Both the position numbers and the translations under genes were made by a program. The notes beneath the pieces were generated by a model. It was not told the DNA's origin. It was given only the letters and a program-made list of their open reading frames with translations, and ran no database searches. A stretch of DNA of 64,000 nucleotides from Runella sp. MFBS21 (GTDB taxonomy: Bacteria; Bacteroidota; Bacteroidia; Cytophagales; Spirosomataceae), in NCBI RefSeq assembly GCF_029433105.1, contig NZ_JARNTW010000001.1, forward strand, positions 496,001 to 560,000, in the 5' to 3' direction. Below are positions 46,843 to 54,578 of this stretch, piece after piece. Every line of letters begins with the position of its first letter. Position 1 is the first letter of the stretch.

Positions 46843-48009
46843 TTATTCTTCATGTAACACCGTGGCAGGGTGCAAGACCGATGCTTGGCGACTAGGATAA
46901 AAAGCACAGATAGTTACTAAACCATAAACCGATAAAACCGCTAGCAACATACCTGTTAGATATACACTTGCTTCTAAATCAAAGACATTCAGGAGTGGGA
47001 ATTGAATCGCAAAAAATAGCCCTAGAATCAGCCCTAAAGTGGCGATAACGACCGTTTCGCCAATAAAATGGATTAAAATAGCTTTTTGAGTAGCTCCCAT
47101 TGCACGGCGTACACCAATCTCTTGTCGGCGGCGATTGATGGTTTGGAACAATACTCCGAAAAGCCCTAAGGCTACATTGAAAATCAGAAAACCACACACA
47201 ATCGACAAAATTATAATGGGTACCAGCACTAGGTTGTTTCGATTGGCTTTCATATTATTCATTTGTTGAATTTCGACCGACCAATCTTTGCCAAGTTGAG
47301 TAATTCCTTTGGCTATTTGAGCTTCTAGTTCGGCACCACTACCTTCGGCCACTTTCATGAGCATGGTATCTTCCCACCTGCCTGCGGGTACAAACGTACA
47401 ATTGGAAAGAGGTTGAAAGTCGTCTTTATGTCTAAAAAAATCGATAACTCCTATTACTTTTGTAGGGGTATTGTCAGATTCTCCTTCATTGATTATTTTA
47501 CCTATTGCGTTTTCATTGCCAAACAATTCATTTTTGAGGTGGCGTGTGATAACAATAGGACGGAATTTGGCAACTTCGTCTGCTTTCGTAAACCAACGTC
47601 CCTCTGCTAGTTTGATCCCCATTACGTCCGGAAACGCAGGCTCAACCGACATCACCTCGCTCATTACTTTTTTCTTGTTGTATTCAAACTGATTGTTGCT
47701 GCTGCTGAAGGTAAAAGGCGCGTTGGTGCTTGAAAAAGCAAAGCTTTTCACTGCTTTATACCTTTCCATTTGTTGTTTTACTAGCTCTTTGTATTGCATT
47801 TTTACTGTATCGTTGGGAGCATGGAAATCAATAAAAGCTACCCACACGTTGTCGGTCTGAAGACCCGAAGGGTGAGCATAATTTTTGTAATTATAAACGG
47901 CAAGTGTCCATACCGCAAACAATATCAAGAATGAAAAGAAGATTTCAAGAACCATCAAAGAGTTGCTTTTTTTTCTTTTCCAAATCAGTTTAAAAAGGTG
48001 TTTTAACAT
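46843..48009 (-). CDS. ABC transporter permease, MacB/FtsX type (second)
   Basis: 388 aa: one N-terminal transmembrane segment (about 20-40), a large periplasmic MacB-type domain, then three C-terminal segments of the FtsX fold with the typical RRQEIGVRRAMGAT motif before the second segment. Five bases after the upstream permease; the two probably form a heterodimer with the shared ATPase. Last gene of the efflux operon. Confidence 0.88.
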   Translation of the reverse strand: MLKHLFKLIWKRKKSNSLMVLEIFFSFLILFAVWTLAVYNYKNYAHPSGLQTDNVWVAFIDFHAPNDTVKMQYKELVKQQMERYKAVKSFAFSSTNAPFTFSSSNNQFEYNKKKVMSEVMSVEPAFPDVMGIKLAEGRWFTKADEVAKFRPIVITRHLKNELFGNENAIGKIINEGESDNTPTKVIGVIDFFRHKDDFQPLSNCTFVPAGRWEDTMLMKVAEGSGAELEAQIAKGITQLGKDWSVEIQQMNNMKANRNNLVLVPIIILSIVCGFLIFNVALGLFGVLFQTINRRRQEIGVRRAMGATQKAILIHFIGETVVIATLGLILGLFFAIQFPLLNVFDLEASVYLTGMLLAVLSVYGLVTICAFYPSRQASVLHPATVLHEE

Positions 48010-48014
48010 GGCTT

Positions 48015-49262
48015 TTAGTTTTTAAGAGCTTCTACTACTTGTAGTTTTGACATTCGCCAAGCTGGATAAACGCCCGACAAAAGCCCAAAGATGAGACTAA
48101 TTAAGAGCGCAATGGAAAATACTTTCCAATTGAAACTCAAATCAATATAGGCAATAAGATTGCTATGATTGAGGTAATAAATCACTCCTAACGATAAAAA
48201 TACAGCAATAATACCCCCAATGAGAGTCAAGATAATGTTTTCAATTATGAACTGCATTACGAGTGTATTGGCCGAAGCCCCGAATGCTTTCCGAATACCG
48301 ATTTCGGAAGCGCGTTCCATGATACGACTCAGGTTGATATTGACTAAATTGATAGCGGGTAAAGACATGAATAAAAAAGTAACTCCGAACAAAATCGTGA
48401 AGAAGATACTTTTGCCAGAGTTTTCGCCATCTTTTTTTAGTTGCCTTGTAAAACTCGTCAGATACGTATCGGCAGAGACATATATCTTATCAGGATTAAA
48501 CCATTTGTCGCCTAAAGTAGGTTTGAGTCTGGAAGCTACTTGGTCAAATTCATCTTGTATTTTGGAAAGGTCGGCAGGATTGTCGGGTAAAATAATAGCA
48601 GCAAATGAACCTCGATAGCGTTCTCCTTTTAAGTCAGATTTGTAAGTATTGTACGGAAAATACAAATCTGAAGATACTTGTAGTCGCGTAATAGGACATC
48701 CCCTAACCACTCCAATAATACGGTAATTCACATTGTCGATTTCAATCATTTTACCTACCGCAGATTGGCCTTTGCCTACATACTCATCACGCACATGGTC
48801 GTTGATAACTACCACAAAATCATTGTTGTCGATGTTTTGTTGAGTATAACTTTTTCCTTCTAAAAAATCGAAAGAAGTAATATCCCAGAAACTAGCATCA
48901 GTATAGCGATAGTATAATTTTAGTTTGCTGTTGTTGAGATAAATGTTGATGGTGTTGGGAATGGTTACTGCGGCTACTTTGGCGGGAGTTTTGAGGGTGC
49001 GTACATATTTATTTATAAAAGAGAAGCTAATAGGGCCCGAGCTTTGTCCACTTTTTTTGGTATCTTTTTCTTTGATATTCCAAATATAAAGTGAGCGGTC
49101 GCGGTTGATTTCGGGATAGCCCGGCGCAATCAAATGATCCATAAAGGCCGTGGCTACGACCAAAATAGTGAGCGTAAAACTGATGCCGAATAAGCTGATA
49201 AACGTGAAAAATTTCCGACGTTTTAGTACGGCGAGGGTGATTTTGAGGTAGTTGAAGAGCAT
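48015..49262 (-). CDS. ABC transporter permease, MacB/FtsX type (first)
   Basis: 415 aa with the same layout: N-terminal transmembrane segment (about 17-40), periplasmic domain and an FtsX core with RASEIGIRKAFGAS. It begins 2 bases after the ATPase stop, so translation is probably coupled. Sequence differs markedly from the next permease, so not a recent duplicate. Confidence 0.9.
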   Translation of the reverse strand: MLFNYLKITLAVLKRRKFFTFISLFGISFTLTILVVATAFMDHLIAPGYPEINRDRSLYIWNIKEKDTKKSGQSSGPISFSFINKYVRTLKTPAKVAAVTIPNTINIYLNNSKLKLYYRYTDASFWDITSFDFLEGKSYTQQNIDNNDFVVVINDHVRDEYVGKGQSAVGKMIEIDNVNYRIIGVVRGCPITRLQVSSDLYFPYNTYKSDLKGERYRGSFAAIILPDNPADLSKIQDEFDQVASRLKPTLGDKWFNPDKIYVSADTYLTSFTRQLKKDGENSGKSIFFTILFGVTFLFMSLPAINLVNINLSRIMERASEIGIRKAFGASANTLVMQFIIENIILTLIGGIIAVFLSLGVIYYLNHSNLIAYIDLSFNWKVFSIALLISLIFGLLSGVYPAWRMSKLQVVEALKN

Positions 49263-49264
49263 GG

Positions 49265-49930
49265 TTATGAAACTTGTGAGCCGTCAAACAATCTGATTAA
49301 ACGATGCGTACGCTTGGCCATGTTTTCGTCGTGAGTGACCATCACGATGGTGGCTTTGTCGTCACGATTGAGGTGGGTCAAAATATCCATAATTTCGTTG
49401 CCCATGTTGCTGTCGAGGTTTCCTGTAGGTTCGTCGGCAAGGATGATTTCGGGTTGTCCTACAATAGCCCTTGCAATAGCCACGCGTTGTTTTTGCCCGC
49501 CTGAAAGCTGATTGGGATAGTGCTTCATACGATTGCTGAGTCCTACTTTTTCCAATGCTTCTGAGGCCAGTCGACGGCGTTCGTTTCCAGATACCGAACG
49601 ATACAGAAGCGGGAGCTCTACATTATCAATGACGGGCAAATCATTGATCAGGTGGAAACTTTGGAAAATAAAGCCAAGCGTATGATTCCGAAACTTTGCC
49701 AATTCTTTGTCGGGCAAACCAATCGTGTATTTACCACCAATTTCGACATTCCCCTTTGACGGCTCATCTAGCAGGCCAATGATGTTGAGCAAGGTGCTTT
49801 TGCCACAGCCCGAAGGCCCCATAATGGAGATAAATTCTCCTTTTTCGATGCTCAAATTGATGTTGTTGAGGGCTACTGTTTCTATCGTAGCTGTTCGATA
49901 GACTTTTTCGATGTTTTTTAAATGTATCAT
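49265..49930 (-). CDS. ABC transporter ATPase, MacB/LolD type
   Basis: 221 aa nucleotide-binding subunit. Walker A GPSGCGKST at 38-46, Q-loop near 90, signature LSGGQ at 142-146, Walker B ADEPTGNLD (D166, E167), and His switch in VTHDE. It lacks fused membrane segments, so this is the split form of a MacB-like exporter that works with HlyD and TolC. Confidence 0.94.
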   Translation of the reverse strand: MIHLKNIEKVYRTATIETVALNNINLSIEKGEFISIMGPSGCGKSTLLNIIGLLDEPSKGNVEIGGKYTIGLPDKELAKFRNHTLGFIFQSFHLINDLPVIDNVELPLLYRSVSGNERRRLASEALEKVGLSNRMKHYPNQLSGGQKQRVAIARAIVGQPEIILADEPTGNLDSNMGNEIMDILTHLNRDDKATIVMVTHDENMAKRTHRLIRLFDGSQVS

Positions 49931-49942
49931 GGGATTGTTAGT

Positions 49943-49962
49943 ACCCCGTCCCCCGACGGGGT
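49943..49962. promoter_or_regulatory. GC-rich hairpin between tolC and the ATPase gene
   Basis: ACCCCGTC and GACGGGGT form a perfect 8-base stem with loop CCCC in the 36-base gap between tolC and the ATPase gene. No T run follows in the direction of the operon, so it is more likely an mRNA-stability or stoichiometry element than a full terminator. Confidence 0.4.
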
Positions 49963-49966
49963 GTTT

Positions 49967-51466
49967 TTATTGTTTTGTTTTCCCTGCGGGGGTTAAGGAA
50001 ATATTGTTTTCAAAATCATAGAGAGTGAGTTGTCGTAGCTTATAATAAGCTCCCCAATAGTCGCGAAGGGCATAAATGTAATCTCTTTTAGCTTGGTCTT
50101 TTTCGGTAAAAGAAATACTCAAGTCGGTAATGCTCAAATTGCCCAATACGTAGCGTTCTTGTGCTATTTTATACTTTTCTGAGGCAATACTATCGGCTTT
50201 GAGCGTAAGCTCAAGCTGGTCGCGAAGCATCTCAAAAAGAGTAACTTGGGTGTAGATTTCCTGCCTGAAATTTTGTTTATCTTGTTCTACGGTATATTGG
50301 GTGAGTTGTTGTTGAGCTTGGGCTGTTTTAGTCCTGGATTTGGAGCGCCCCCAGTCCAAAATCGGAATATCTAGTTCGAGTTGTATGGTTTGTTGGTCTT
50401 GTGGCCGACGATAAAGTTCTGGTACAGTTTGCCCGCGATTCGAGAATCCAAGCGTGGCTGTGAGCGTGGCATTGAGGCCATTGTCACCTTTAGCTTTGGC
50501 TACGGCCCGTTCGGCTTCGAGGGTACGTCTGCCAAAAGCAATAGCATCCGATCTATTGGCAAAAGCTTCTTGGATGGCTTTTTCGGACGATAATACCAAA
50601 GTAGCAGGGGGTGCAGGAGCTTGGAGTTCTATTTTGCCTTCCGTTTGTAATCCTATGTAAGCTTTGAGATTAAGCGAGGCGATTTCTAAATCTCGCTTCG
50701 AAACCCCCACCGCCTTTTGACCCTTGAGTAGTTCGAGCTGAAGTTGAAGGATTTCGTTGCGACTGTTTTTTCCCAATTCATATTTTTCATTGGCTACTTT
50801 AAGAATATTTTGAGTGCTTGTAAGATTGGTTTCCGCGATTTGCAGGTTGACTTGTGCCAACAACAAATCAAAAAAAATCGCACTTGCTCTCAATGAAATC
50901 AGCTCTAAAGTTTCAAGGTAGGCTTGTTGGCTTTCGTTGAATTTGAGTGGTTCAATTTTCTTATCCCATTTAAAACTATTAAATCTCAGCAAAGGCTGTA
51001 AATAACCCACGGCAAAAGGAGTACCATTGTAAAGGGTATTTTTTCGATCAAAATCGTCAAATCTTTGTAATTGCGAAGTGGCATAGATACTCCCACCTGT
51101 AGCGGCAATACTCTGACTGAGGGAAAGATTTAGTGCTGAGTTGTTGTTACGTACAGGCTGAAACTGAATAGTACCATCAGGCTGTAATACTTCTCTAAAC
51201 GACCGAGTAAAAGCAGGTAAATTACCATTGAGTGTGAGCTGAGGTTTGTAGTTGGACTGAAAGGTTCGATATTCCCAATATTTTGTTTCTTTGGTAGTAG
51301 CCGCTTGTCGAGCCGAAATGGATTGATTTTTAGCCATTTGTACTACCTCTTCCAACGTAAGTTTACTGTTTTGGGCAAAGGTTTGATAAATGACGCACAA
51401 AAAGAAAAGCAATACCCAAGTTTTGGAGTAGCTTTTTGGTAACATATCTATAAATCTGTATTTCAT
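49967..51466 (-). CDS. TolC-family outer-membrane efflux protein
   Basis: 499 aa. Signal peptide ending YQTFAQ (about residue 32); a Met at 51445 would give a more usual signal length. Two TolC/OEP repeats of long amphipathic helices (KYELGKNSRNEILQLQLELLKGQ; RYVLGNLSITDLSISFTEK) separated by barrel strands. Forms the outer-membrane channel of the efflux pump. Its upstream region is occupied by a 19-bp tandem array and lies about 780 bases from the HlyD stop, an unusually long gap inside an operon. Confidence 0.92.
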   Translation of the reverse strand: MKYRFIDMLPKSYSKTWVLLFFLCVIYQTFAQNSKLTLEEVVQMAKNQSISARQAATTKETKYWEYRTFQSNYKPQLTLNGNLPAFTRSFREVLQPDGTIQFQPVRNNNSALNLSLSQSIAATGGSIYATSQLQRFDDFDRKNTLYNGTPFAVGYLQPLLRFNSFKWDKKIEPLKFNESQQAYLETLELISLRASAIFFDLLLAQVNLQIAETNLTSTQNILKVANEKYELGKNSRNEILQLQLELLKGQKAVGVSKRDLEIASLNLKAYIGLQTEGKIELQAPAPPATLVLSSEKAIQEAFANRSDAIAFGRRTLEAERAVAKAKGDNGLNATLTATLGFSNRGQTVPELYRRPQDQQTIQLELDIPILDWGRSKSRTKTAQAQQQLTQYTVEQDKQNFRQEIYTQVTLFEMLRDQLELTLKADSIASEKYKIAQERYVLGNLSITDLSISFTEKDQAKRDYIYALRDYWGAYYKLRQLTLYDFENNISLTPAGKTKQ

Positions 51467-51489
51467 GGCTGTGTTTATATGGATAATGG

Positions 51490-51516
51490 TAGGGGCAGGG
51501 CTTGCCTCTGCCCCTA
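51490..51516. repeat. Palindrome at the left edge of the tandem array
   Basis: TAGGGGCAG (51490-51498) and CTGCCCCTA (51508-51516) form a perfect 9-base stem. A related palindrome occurs at the other end (52220-52249). Confidence 0.65.
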
Positions 51517-52153
51517 TGGTTTGTTTCTGCCCCTATAGTTTGCTTTTGTACCAATGGTTTGCCTCTGCTCCAATGGTTTGCCTCTGCTCCTATGGCTTGG
51601 CTTTACCCCAATGTTTTGGCTCTGCCCAATGTTTTGGCTCTGCCCAATGTTTTGGCTTTGCCCCAATGTTTTGAATTTGTCCCAATGTTTTGAATTTGTC
51701 CCAATGTTTTGCTTTTGCCCCAATGTTTTGCCTTTGTCTCTATGGTTTGGCTCTACTCCTATGGTTTGGCTCTGCCTCTATGGTTTGAATTTGCCCCTAT
51801 GGTTTGAATTTGCCCCAATGGTTTGAATTTGCCCCAATGGTTTGAATTTGCCCCAATGGTTTGAATTTGCCCCTATGGTTTGAATTTGCCCCAATGGTTT
51901 GCCTTTGTCCCTATGGTTTACATCTGCTCCTATGGTTTGCCTTTGCCCCAATGGTTTGCCTTTGTACCAATGGTTTGGCTCTGCCTCTATGGTTTGAATT
52001 TGCCCCTATGGTTTGGCTCTACTCCTATGGTTTGCTTTTGCCCTATAGTTTGCCTTTGCCCCAATGGTTTGCCTTTGTACCAATGGTTTGCCTCTGCTCC
52101 TATTGTTTGCCTTTGTCCCTATGGTTTGGCTCTGCCTCTATGGTTTGAATTTG
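51511..52153. repeat. 34-copy tandem array of a degenerate 19-base unit
   Basis: Consensus about CCCCWATGGTTTGAATTTG, 19 bases per unit with a few 18-base units; I counted 34 units. Common variants end in GCCTTTG, GGCTCTG or GCCTCTG. Because 19 is not a multiple of 3, all plus-strand frames look open for long stretches, but these are artefacts. The array lies between the hlyD and tolC genes of a minus-strand operon and would be present in their message as repeats of CAAACCATWGGGG. It has no unique spacers, so it is not a CRISPR. Confidence 0.92.
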
Positions 52154-52219
52154 GGCAGACGCAAGAACAGATGTAAGGATTGCGTAGTGGCAAATGCAAG
52201 ACGTAAGACAGACGCAAGA

Positions 52220-52249
52220 GTAGGGGGCAGACGCAAGGCCTGCCCCTAC
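52220..52249. repeat. Palindrome overlapping the hlyD stop codon
   Basis: GTAGGGG (52220-52226) pairs with CCCCTAC (52243-52249), extended by CAG/CTG with one bulged G. The right arm contains the hlyD stop codon. The 70 bases before it also hold three copies of CAGACGCAAG (52156, 52209 and 52228). Confidence 0.6.
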
Positions 52250-53496
52250 GGTTTGATTTCCAATTGTGTCGCATTTTTAAATTTAGTCATGTCCGAAACA
52301 ATGATGCGCTCGCCCGCTTTGATACCTTCGGTGATTTCCACGAAATCAAAATTGATTAACCCTACTTTCACTGTACGGCGTTCGGCTTTGCCATCAGTAC
52401 GTAGTACAAATACATCTTGAACAGGAGCACCGTTGAATCCCGCTCCATTGGCTACACGAATGGTTTTAGGTCGAGCCTCTGTTACGAGATAAACTTCTAC
52501 TTTCATTTTGGGTCGTAAAAGTTTGTTTGCTTTATCATCGAGTTGCACATCAAAATTGACGATGTTGTTTTGCACAGAAGGCAGAATATTGGTGAGTAAA
52601 CCCCGAATCTGGGTTTCATTGATACGTACTATAACGGGCATTCCGACGCGAATTTGTGGGGCATAATTGTCAGATATAGAACCGATTACTTTGAACCCAC
52701 CGAGGTCGGCCAAGCGAGCGAGTGCTTCTCCTTCGGCTACCTTTGACCCAATGTTTTTGTTGACATACGTTAGCACGCCTGCTCGAGTAGCAGTAATGTT
52801 GGCTTGCTGAAGTTTACGTTGAAGTTCTTGTAGCTCTTTTTCTTTGATTTGGGCACTAATTTCAGACTCTCTAATATCCGCTCTCATGGTTTGTTGTTTG
52901 ATGCGGATGTCGTTTTCAAGTTGTCTTTTTTCGAGTTGAGCAATACGCAGATATTGTTCGGCTTGGTCAATATTTTCGCGAGTTCCACCGCCTGCTTTAA
53001 AAAGTCGCTTCGCATTTTCTATATCGGCATGGAGACTATTAATTTTCAGAACTTTAATAGAGTCGTTGATTTTGAGGTCATAAAAGCTTTTTTCCAACTC
53101 CCATCTTAGTTTTACAATGGCATTTTTTTTGAGTTCTAGCTCATCTTTGAGTTTTTCGAGATTGAGTTGGGTAAATTCTTTGTCGAGCTCTAGAATTTTG
53201 TCGCCTGTTTTTACATTCGCACCGGCATCTAAGTAAGTTTGTTGAATCACGGCTGTGATAGGGCTAGTAATCACCGCCTCAAAGTCAGGTTGAACTTCGC
53301 CTGAGGAACTAAGGGTATTTTCTACGTCACCTACTTCGGCAGTAGCAATTCGGATATCGCTAGAGGTGATACTGTTGCCTAAGGTGCCACGTAAAGCCCA
53401 TATTGCAGCTATTATTAAGAAGGTCAAGAGTGCAATCCATAACCAAAGACGACGTTTTTGTTGGTTTTGGGCTTCTTCAGGTATATTTCTGTCCAT
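52246..53496 (-). CDS. HlyD/AcrA-type membrane-fusion protein of the efflux pump
   Basis: 416 aa periplasmic adaptor. One N-terminal transmembrane anchor (about 16-35), lipoyl half-motifs around a long coiled-coil hairpin (about 105-245, rich in KLKDELELKKN, ELQELQRKLQQ-like heptads), a beta-barrel and a membrane-proximal domain. First gene of the pump operon, about 25 bases after the predicted sigma54 start site. Its last codons (CGGTTTGATTT in plus-strand sense) resemble the tandem-array unit downstream. Confidence 0.9.
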   Translation of the reverse strand: MDRNIPEEAQNQQKRRLWLWIALLTFLIIAAIWALRGTLGNSITSSDIRIATAEVGDVENTLSSSGEVQPDFEAVITSPITAVIQQTYLDAGANVKTGDKILELDKEFTQLNLEKLKDELELKKNAIVKLRWELEKSFYDLKINDSIKVLKINSLHADIENAKRLFKAGGGTRENIDQAEQYLRIAQLEKRQLENDIRIKQQTMRADIRESEISAQIKEKELQELQRKLQQANITATRAGVLTYVNKNIGSKVAEGEALARLADLGGFKVIGSISDNYAPQIRVGMPVIVRINETQIRGLLTNILPSVQNNIVNFDVQLDDKANKLLRPKMKVEVYLVTEARPKTIRVANGAGFNGAPVQDVFVLRTDGKAERRTVKVGLINFDFVEITEGIKAGERIIVSDMTKFKNATQLEIKP

Positions 53497-53531
53497 TTTT
53501 GAGAAAAATTTGGCTGTTTCTCAAAAATGGC

Positions 53532-53547
53532 TTCAATACCTGTGCCA
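53532..53547 (-). promoter_or_regulatory. sigma54-type -24/-12 promoter of the efflux operon
   Basis: Reads TGGCACAGGTATTGAA on the minus strand. The -24 half TGGCAC and the 4-base spacing after TGGCACN are exact; the -12 half is TTGAA instead of TTGCA. It would start transcription about 25 bases before the hlyD ATG. The nearby NtrC-type activator supports it. Confidence 0.55.
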
Positions 53548-53655
53548 GCAGGTAAGTTTCTGTAAGTGAGGGTTTTGTTTGTTTTTAGGTGTAATAAAAG
53601 TGTTCGATTTCGAACACTTTGTTTGAAAATGGGAAAAGCTATAAAACAGAAAATA

Positions 53656-53960
53656 TTATTTGTTTTTCAAATTTTCTATTTTTTCTGCTGTGAGTCGCAT
53701 AATAATAGGCAGAGAAATATTTTCGGCAATTGCATTACGAGCCATTTCTATTTTTCCTTTTGATTCTCCCTCTGCAATTGCAGTATCAATAACATTTTTC
53801 AAATCTCTGTAATACGACGGTTGTCTAAATAAGGAAGATGTTTTAAAACATAGAGCCATTTGTCGTAAGTAGTCTCTAGTTGCTTTTCTGTTTTTGTAAA
53901 GTGAGGCATTTCAAAATAGATGAAAGTCAAGACATCACTAAATACCTTTGGTTTTCGTCG
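53656..53960 (-). pseudogene. Decayed PD-(D/E)XK (Rpn-type) transposase fragment
   Basis: Two pieces in different frames: an upstream piece reading KVFSDVLTFIYFEMPHFTK (and on to DKWLYVLKHLPYLDN), then, after a frameshift and probable deletion near 53810-53830, a downstream piece YYRDLKNVIDTAIAEGESKG ending ENLKNK at the stop 53656. Together they match the C-terminal half of Rpn/PDDEXK-family putative transposases; the nuclease core is missing. The rest of 53497-54063 has only the sigma54 element. Confidence 0.7.
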
Positions 53961-54063
53961 TTAACGGAAGGCTGTTTGTCGCTAAGAAGAGGAGGAGATG
54001 CTTGCAAAATCTAATTTTTATGGTGAACTTTATGTTATATCCCAAAATTTAACCTTCTCTAAC

Positions 54064-54528
54064 ATGGCATTGTTTAATCTGAAAATCAATGGAAAAACGT
54101 ACAAGGCGGATGTAGATGGCAATACGCCCTTGTTGTGGGTATTGCGTGATCACCTTGATTTGGTAGGAACCAAATACGGCTGCGGTATCGCTATGTGCGG
54201 TGCTTGTACGGTACACGTAAACGGAGAGGCTACGCGCTCATGTGTAATGCCAGTATCTGCTTTAGAAAATGCGACTATTACTACTGTAGAGGGGCTTTCA
54301 GAAACTGCAAGCCATCCTGTGCAACAAGCTTGGGACGAAACCGACGTGCCTCAGTGTGGGTATTGTCAAGCAGGACAAATGATGACAGCGGCGGCACTTT
54401 TGTCTAAAAATTCTAATCCTTCCGATAAAGACATTGAAGAAGCAATGGTAGGCAATATTTGCCGTTGTGGTACTTACCATCGGATTCATGATGCAGTAAA
54501 GTTGGCAGCTTCTAAAATGAAAAAATAA
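54064..54528 (+). CDS. (2Fe-2S) subunit of a xanthine-dehydrogenase-family hydroxylase (IorA-like)
   Basis: 154 aa small subunit carrying two 2Fe-2S clusters: plant-ferredoxin type Cys 40, 45, 48, 60 and the helical-domain Cys 98, 101, 133, 135 (CGYCQAGQ, CRCGTY). The Met at 54064 gives the standard N-terminus (MALFNLKINGK); the frame runs 22 codons further upstream without homology-like character. Passes electrons from the molybdenum subunit encoded 50 bases downstream. It has no signal peptide of its own. Confidence 0.93.
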   Translation: MALFNLKINGKTYKADVDGNTPLLWVLRDHLDLVGTKYGCGIAMCGACTVHVNGEATRSCVMPVSALENATITTVEGLSETASHPVQQAWDETDVPQCGYCQAGQMMTAAALLSKNSNPSDKDIEEAMVGNICRCGTYHRIHDAVKLAASKMKK

Positions 54529-54578
54529 TCTACTCCTAAACCATTCTAAATAGCAGACGAACGTCTGTACCATATACT

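Noticed and set aside
46722-46907. Small open frame on the minus strand between permease and regulator
   Set aside because: It covers the inverted repeat and has no domain or start context.
51511-52153. Possible CRISPR array
   Set aside because: Units are contiguous with no unique spacers, and no cas genes are near.
51465-52420. Several long open frames on the plus strand rich in Phe, Leu, Cys, Trp
   Set aside because: They are produced by the 19-base tandem array, whose period keeps all three frames open; composition and repeats are not protein-like.
53998-54063. Longer N-terminus for the 2Fe-2S subunit
   Set aside because: The extra 22 residues lack signal character, and the family normally starts at the MALFNLKINGK Met.
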